A DNA stretch of 27,831 nucleotides, from positions 1 through 27,831 of the forward strand of contig JAEXRD010000093.1 of assembly GCA_023438245.1 (NCBI GenBank), read 5' to 3'. The translations under genes were made by a program, and so were the position numbers. The DNA comes from Pseudomonadota bacterium (GTDB lineage: Bacteria > Desulfobacterota > Desulfovibrionia > Desulfovibrionales > Desulfovibrionaceae). Shown piece by piece: positions 23,919 to 27,831 of this stretch (the stretch's first letter is position 1; each line of letters starts with the position of its first letter). The notes below the pieces were generated by a model. The model was not told the DNA's origin and did not search any database. It saw nothing but the letters and a program-made list of their open reading frames with translations.

Positions 23919-25367
23919 ATGTCCGCCAAACACCCCTTCCCCTCCTATCGCGGCCAGATGCAGTACCGCTGCCTGGGCTGCGGCGCCACCTTCGACATCG
24001 CCGAGCTGCACTACACCTGCCCCAGCTGCGGCGGCGTGTTCGTGCTGGAAGACACCACCTTCGCCGAGTTGAAAAAGACCCCGGCCGCCGAGTGGCGGCG
24101 CATCTTCGACGAGCGCGCCGCGACCAAGAACCCGGCCCTGCGCGGCATCTTCCGCTTCTATGAGCTCATGGCCCCGGTGCTGGAGGAGGAGGACATCCTC
24201 TACCTGGGCGAGGGCAACACGCCCATCGTGGACTCGCCCCCGGCCCTGCGCGCCGATTTGGGCCTGAAGACCGCCTACAAGAACGACGGCCAGAACCCCA
24301 GCGCCTCCTTCAAGGACCGGGGCATGGCCTGCGCCTTCAGCTTCCTCAAGAGCCTCATCCGCACCAAGGGCTGGACCGAGGTGCTGGCCATCTGCGCCAG
24401 CACGGGCGATACCTCCGCCGCCGCCGCGCTCTATGCCTCCTACGTGGGCGGCGCGGTGAAAAGCGCGGTGATCCTGCCCGCCGGAAAAGTCACGCCCCAG
24501 CAGCTGGCCCAGCCCCTGGGCAGCGGCGCCGTGGTGCTGGAAGTGCCCGGCGTGTTCGACGACTGCATGAAGGTGGTGGAGCACCTGGCCGACAACTACC
24601 GCGTGGCCCTGCTCAACTCCAAGAACGCCTGGCGCATCCTGGGCCAGGAGAGCTACGCCTTCGAGACCGCGCAGTGGTACGACTGGGACATGCGCGGCGT
24701 GTGCGTGTTCGTGCCCATCGGCAACGCGGGCAACATCACGGCCATCATGGGCGGCTTCCTCAAGCTCCACGCCCTCGGCGTCATCGCGACCCTGCCGCGC
24801 ATGTTCGGCGTGCAGTCGCACCACGCCGACCCGGTGTACCGCTACTACGCCGCCGAGCCGAAGGACCGCAAGTACGCCGCCGTTCCCGTGACCCCCAGCG
24901 TGGCCCAGGCGGCCATGATCGGCAACCCGGTGTCCTTCCCCCGCGTGAAGCACTTCGCCGAGCGCTTCGAGGCCATCGGCGGCCCCGGCAGCTTCCAGGT
25001 GGTCCAGGTCACGGAGCAGCAGATCATGGACGCCATGATCGAGGCCAACCGCCACGGCCACATCGCCTGCACCCAGGGCGGCGAGTGCCTGGCCGGGGCC
25101 AAGCGCGCCAAGGAGCTGGGCCTGGTCTCCCCCGCTGAGACCCTGGTGCTGGACGCCACGGCCCACCACCTGAAGTTCATCGGCTTCCAGGAGATGTACT
25201 TCGAGGACAGCTTCCCCGCCGAGTTCGGCGTGACCCCGAAGAAGGAACTGGCCAACCGTCCCGAGCTCATCATCTCCCAGAACGAGAAGGCCGCGCTGTC
25301 CGAGGCCGACTACGTGGCCAAGGCCGCCGGAAACGTGGTGGCCCGCCTGGGCCTGGCCAAGAAGTAG
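23919..25367 (+). CDS. thrC: Threonine synthase
   Basis: This 482-residue PLP enzyme converts O-phosphohomoserine to threonine. It begins with a zinc-ribbon-like segment (CxxC at 18/21 and CxxC at 34/37), seen in a subset of threonine synthases. The PLP lysine is Lys132 in SASFKDRG. Other fold-type II motifs are LYLGEGNTP, ICASTGDTSAA and VPIGNAGNITAIMGG (the phosphate-binding Gly loop). It is longer than the 350-residue subtype. AAGGAGC precedes the ATG. A tlyA-like gene starts two bases after the stop. Confidence 0.95.
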   Translation: MSAKHPFPSYRGQMQYRCLGCGATFDIAELHYTCPSCGGVFVLEDTTFAELKKTPAAEWRRIFDERAATKNPALRGIFRFYELMAPVLEEEDILYLGEGNTPIVDSPPALRADLGLKTAYKNDGQNPSASFKDRGMACAFSFLKSLIRTKGWTEVLAICASTGDTSAAAALYASYVGGAVKSAVILPAGKVTPQQLAQPLGSGAVVLEVPGVFDDCMKVVEHLADNYRVALLNSKNAWRILGQESYAFETAQWYDWDMRGVCVFVPIGNAGNITAIMGGFLKLHALGVIATLPRMFGVQSHHADPVYRYYAAEPKDRKYAAVPVTPSVAQAAMIGNPVSFPRVKHFAERFEAIGGPGSFQVVQVTEQQIMDAMIEANRHGHIACTQGGECLAGAKRAKELGLVSPAETLVLDATAHHLKFIGFQEMYFEDSFPAEFGVTPKKELANRPELIISQNEKAALSEADYVAKAAGNVVARLGLAKK

Positions 25368-25369
25368 CC

Positions 25370-26131
25370 ATGGCCAAGAAGGCCCGCGCCGATCTGCTCA
25401 TGTTCGAGCAGGGGCTGGCCGAGTCCCAGAACGCCGCCCTGCGCCTCATCATGGCCGGGGCGGCGCACTACTTCCTGCCCAACGGCGAGAAGGTGCCGGT
25501 CAGCTCCCCTGGCCAGCAGCTGCCCCTCGAAACGGAGTTCGCCCTGCGCGGCCAGGACCGCTTCGTCAGCCGGGGCGGCTACAAGCTGCTCACGGCCATC
25601 GAGAAGCTCGGCTTCGCCCCCGCGGGCAAGGCCTGCCTGGACGCCGGGGCCTCCACCGGGGGCTTCACGGACTGCCTGCTGCAGCACGGCGCTTCCCGCG
25701 TCTATGCCGCCGACGTGGGCTACGGCCAGCTGCACTGGAAGCTGCGCCAGGACCCGCGCGTGGTCTGCCTGGAGCGCGTGAACCTGCGCACGCCCCCGCC
25801 CATCGATCCGAAGGGGCTCTTCCCCGAGCCCCTGGACGTGCTCACCGCCGACGTGTCGTTCATCTCGCTCACGGCCATCCTGCCCGGCTGCCTGGCGCTG
25901 CTCAAGCCCGCCTGCGAGCTGGTGCTGCTCATCAAGCCGCAGTTCGAGCTGCCCGAGGGCCGCACGGACAAGGGCATCGTGCGCTGCGAGGCCGACCGCC
26001 AGGAGGCCGTGGACGGGGTGGTGGCCTTTTGCGGCAACGACCTGGGCCTGACGCTGGTGGGCGTGGTTCCCTCGGCCCTGCTGGGCCCCAAGGGCAACCA
26101 GGAGTACCTGGCCTATTTCAAGCGCGTGTAG
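25370..26131 (+). CDS. tlyA: TlyA-family rRNA (cytidine-2'-O)-methyltransferase
   Basis: This 253-residue protein has an N-terminal S4-like RNA-binding region (about residues 1-65, RADLLMFEQGLAESQNAALRLIMAG) and a Rossmann methyltransferase domain. The SAM site is CLDAGASTGGFTDCLLQHGA (about residues 89-108), and catalytic-region motifs are VSFISLT and LIKPQFE. SRGGYKL links the two parts. Characterised TlyA enzymes methylate 16S and 23S rRNA and affect capreomycin sensitivity; older annotations call them haemolysins. The role here is taken from the family. It starts two bases after thrC, so it belongs to the same transcript. Confidence 0.9.
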   Translation: MAKKARADLLMFEQGLAESQNAALRLIMAGAAHYFLPNGEKVPVSSPGQQLPLETEFALRGQDRFVSRGGYKLLTAIEKLGFAPAGKACLDAGASTGGFTDCLLQHGASRVYAADVGYGQLHWKLRQDPRVVCLERVNLRTPPPIDPKGLFPEPLDVLTADVSFISLTAILPGCLALLKPACELVLLIKPQFELPEGRTDKGIVRCEADRQEAVDGVVAFCGNDLGLTLVGVVPSALLGPKGNQEYLAYFKRV

Positions 26132-26135
26132 GCGC

Positions 26136-26150
26136 CGCGACCCGGTCGCG
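26136..26150. repeat. Short inverted repeat between convergent tlyA and MFS genes
   Basis: CGCGAC-CCG-GTCGCG is a six-pair stem with a three-base loop, located five bases after the tlyA stop. No U-run follows on either strand, so it is at best a weak or Rho-assisted transcript end shared by both convergent genes. The 51 bp between the genes hold nothing else that I can identify. Confidence 0.4.
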
Positions 26151-26182
26151 AACAGGCAGGGGCGCGATGTGCGCGCTGATAA

Positions 26183-27403
26183 TCATGCGTCTCCGGCTGT
26201 CTCTCCGGCGGGTTCTCCGGCTGGCCCTCCTGCGGGCAAGGGCGCCCGCAGGCTGAACCAGAGCGCAAAGACCGCGCAGGGAAGGCTCAGAAGCATCAGC
26301 ACTCGGAACGGAGAGGAGGCGACAAGACCGGCCAGCTCAATGCCCTGTATGCCCAGCGCGTTTCCAAGCTGCATGGCCAGAAGGTAGATGAGCGAGATCA
26401 GGACGAAGCGCTCCTGCGGGGTGATGGCCACGAGCTGGGCGTAGATCGCCATCTGGGCCATGCCCAGGGCGACTCCCACGGCGAAGATGGGCACGGCTGC
26501 CGCCTCGGGCCGGTCGGCGAGGAGCATCCCGACGGCGATGACCGCGGCGATCATGAGCCAGACGCCCGCCTGCGCCAGGCGAGCGAACCCCCGGTCCAGG
26601 GCCATGACCGCGTAGCTGCCCACGATGGCCCCCACCGAGGCCGCCAGCGTCAGCAGGCCAACAAACAGCGGCCCCCTGCCCTGCACGTTCTGCAGATAGT
26701 CCGAGACGCAGAACTCCATGCCCACGGCCAAGGCCGAGACCGTGAGCTGCGCAACAATCAGGGCCGCCACGCTGCCACCGAACCGGGAGACCGCGAGCAT
26801 CGAGTCATCGTGCTCCGGCGGCGTGCGCCCGGCCAGAGCCGCCAGGGACAGCCCCGCCGTCAGGACGCCGAGCCCGGCGTTGAGCACGAAAATGAGCCGC
26901 CAGCTCTCCGGGGAAATGCCCGCGAGAAACCCGCCGACCAGGGGGCCGATGACGATGCCCACGGCAGCGCCGCACTCGCCGAAGAACATCGGGCGCGTGA
27001 TGGTGCGCCGGTAGTGTTCCCCCGCCGTCCAGAGCTGCCCGGCGAAGGCGGCGGCAGCGCCCACGCCCTGCACAGCCCGGCCCAGGAGGAATGCCCCCTG
27101 TGAACTTGTGACCGCGCAGACGATGTTGCCCGCCACGAAGAGCGCCAGCCCCCAGAGCAAGAATCCCAGGGCCGAGCAACGGCGCTGGATGGCGGCGTTG
27201 AGAAAGATGAACAGCACCATGCAGCCGAAGACGGGGTAGAGATAGCTGTTCAGCATCAGCCCTTCCCCAAGCCCGCCCATGCGGGCCGAGGCCGCCGGTG
27301 CCGCCACGAGCATGGCCGTGACCTCCAGCGCGGCAAACAGCTCCACCAGGAGGAACGCCGCGTAGTACATGCCGTCGCGGACGCGGGGCGAAGCGTTTGT
27401 CAC
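26183..27403 (-). CDS. Major facilitator superfamily transporter
   Basis: This 406-residue protein has about 12 hydrophobic segments. The loop after the second span lacks a canonical GxLaDrxGrk motif, but the GRAVQGVGAAAAFAGQ segment (about residues 108-123) and GECGAAVGIVIGPLVGGFLAG (motif C-like, antiporter type) are typical of drug/H+ antiporters of the DHA families. It could export a drug or metabolite; the substrate is unknown. The start is a GTG at 27403 whose last bases overlap the stop of the upstream gene (GTGA), giving translational coupling. The C-terminus ends in a short repeated pattern of Pro-Ala-Gly-Glu/Gly units (about residues 391-404) that looks like recent microrepeat expansion. 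Confidence 0.88.
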   Translation of the reverse strand: MTNASPRVRDGMYYAAFLLVELFAALEVTAMLVAAPAASARMGGLGEGLMLNSYLYPVFGCMVLFIFLNAAIQRRCSALGFLLWGLALFVAGNIVCAVTSSQGAFLLGRAVQGVGAAAAFAGQLWTAGEHYRRTITRPMFFGECGAAVGIVIGPLVGGFLAGISPESWRLIFVLNAGLGVLTAGLSLAALAGRTPPEHDDSMLAVSRFGGSVAALIVAQLTVSALAVGMEFCVSDYLQNVQGRGPLFVGLLTLAASVGAIVGSYAVMALDRGFARLAQAGVWLMIAAVIAVGMLLADRPEAAAVPIFAVGVALGMAQMAIYAQLVAITPQERFVLISLIYLLAMQLGNALGIQGIELAGLVASSPFRVLMLLSLPCAVFALWFSLRAPLPAGGPAGEPAGETAGDA

Positions 27404-27831
27404 GAGAGCTCCTGGAACTGCAGCTTGATGTGGGAGAGGATCTCCTGCGCCTCGTCGCTTGCGAGCTTGATGGCCTCGAAATCGATGGGCGGGCCGGAGT
27501 ACCGTTGCAGGAAGATGCGGTCCGATCCGTCGGTTCCTGGCCGTGCGCCGCAGAAGAAGAAGCCGAGCGCCTCCAGTTCGGGCCCGGCGGCGAAGGTCGC
27601 CGGATCGGCCATGTCCAGGGAGAGTTCAATGTGCTCCACGCCTTGCCCCGTGAGGGAGCTGACCTGGGCGGCCAGGGCGTGGGTGAGATCGGGCCCGATG
27701 GCGACGACGGTGATGTCCGCGTTCCCGGCCTTGTGGTGGGCGAGCACGTCGAGCCGCGTCGGCCCGGTCGCCAGGGGCGAGGCCGGGGCCGGGGGGGGTT
27801 GGGGTGCGGGGTACTCGTGCGCCGCCCCCAA
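27400..27831 (-). CDS. C-terminal part of a protein, possibly GNAT-like domain of an anti-sigma-type regulator (partial)
   Basis: The frame is open to the right edge of the window, so the true start lies beyond 27831; 143 residues are visible. A Pro-rich linker (about residues 8-20, PAPQPPPAPAS) is followed by a compact alpha/beta domain of about 110 residues. The pattern LGFFFCGARPG...DRIFLQRY...IDFEAIKLASDEAQEIL resembles the C-terminal, acyltransferase-like domain that I recall from deltaproteobacterial proteins carrying an N-terminal RsbW-type HATPase. The ATPase part is not in view, so this is tentative. The stop overlaps the start of the MFS gene by four bases. Confidence 0.6.
   Translation of the reverse strand: MGAAHEYPAPQPPPAPASPLATGPTRLDVLAHHKAGNADITVVAIGPDLTHALAAQVSSLTGQGVEHIELSLDMADPATFAAGPELEALGFFFCGARPGTDGSDRIFLQRYSGPPIDFEAIKLASDEAQEILSHIKLQFQELS

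Overview
The window looks like chromosomal core DNA from a high-GC sulfate-reducing deltaproteobacterium, most likely a member of the Desulfovibrionaceae. Three pieces of evidence point there. There are three adjacent genes for the outer-membrane homotrimeric porin type that is typical of Desulfovibrio. A short cytochrome bd oxidase sits among otherwise anaerobe-type genes. Third codon positions are very GC-rich. I see no insertion sequence, phage, CRISPR array, tRNA or rRNA.

Layout. Positions 1-2474 (minus strand) carry a partial unknown gene, the ribosome-associated GTPase TypA/BipA and a small RRM RNA-binding protein. Positions 2723-4172 (plus) carry an RlpA-type lipoprotein with a SPOR domain and a ComFB-like protein, then a terminator and an unexplained 60-nt hairpin. 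Positions 4406-6782 (minus) hold cydAB, with a 19-bp palindrome lying almost exactly between the -35 and -10 of the candidate promoter. Positions 6978-9822 (plus) are an envelope and protein quality-control cluster: Hsp20, HtpX and a DegP/DegQ-type protease. uvrC (9831-11627, minus) converges on it. Positions 11859-16511 (plus) hold the three porin paralogues, each closed by a strong terminator. hisD and purC follow.

The most interesting part lies directly after purC (18935-19386). Three very small single-membrane-span proteins are encoded there. The first has an in-frame UGA at codon 27 and stays open, with strongly coding-like codons, to a TAG at 19105. The UGA is followed by a stem-loop with a single bulged U and a G-containing apical loop at the spacing expected of a bacterial SECIS. 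I propose a 56-residue selenocysteine membrane microprotein (Gly-Gly-Gly-Sec-Gly, with a Cys six residues later) whose layout resembles eukaryotic SelK/SelS.

The next block (19446-22034) is a ribosomal-protein and replication operon, rpsF-rpsR-rplI-dnaB. It has a good promoter and a leader hairpin that may be an S6:S18 regulatory site. dnaB carries an apparent one-base frameshift in a run of eight C, inside a terminator-like hairpin embedded in its own coding sequence. After it come a PaaK-type CoA ligase, a DUF456 membrane protein, threonine synthase and a TlyA-family rRNA methyltransferase (22076-26131). The window ends with a minus-strand pair: an MFS transporter translationally coupled to the C-terminal part of a gene that runs off the right edge.
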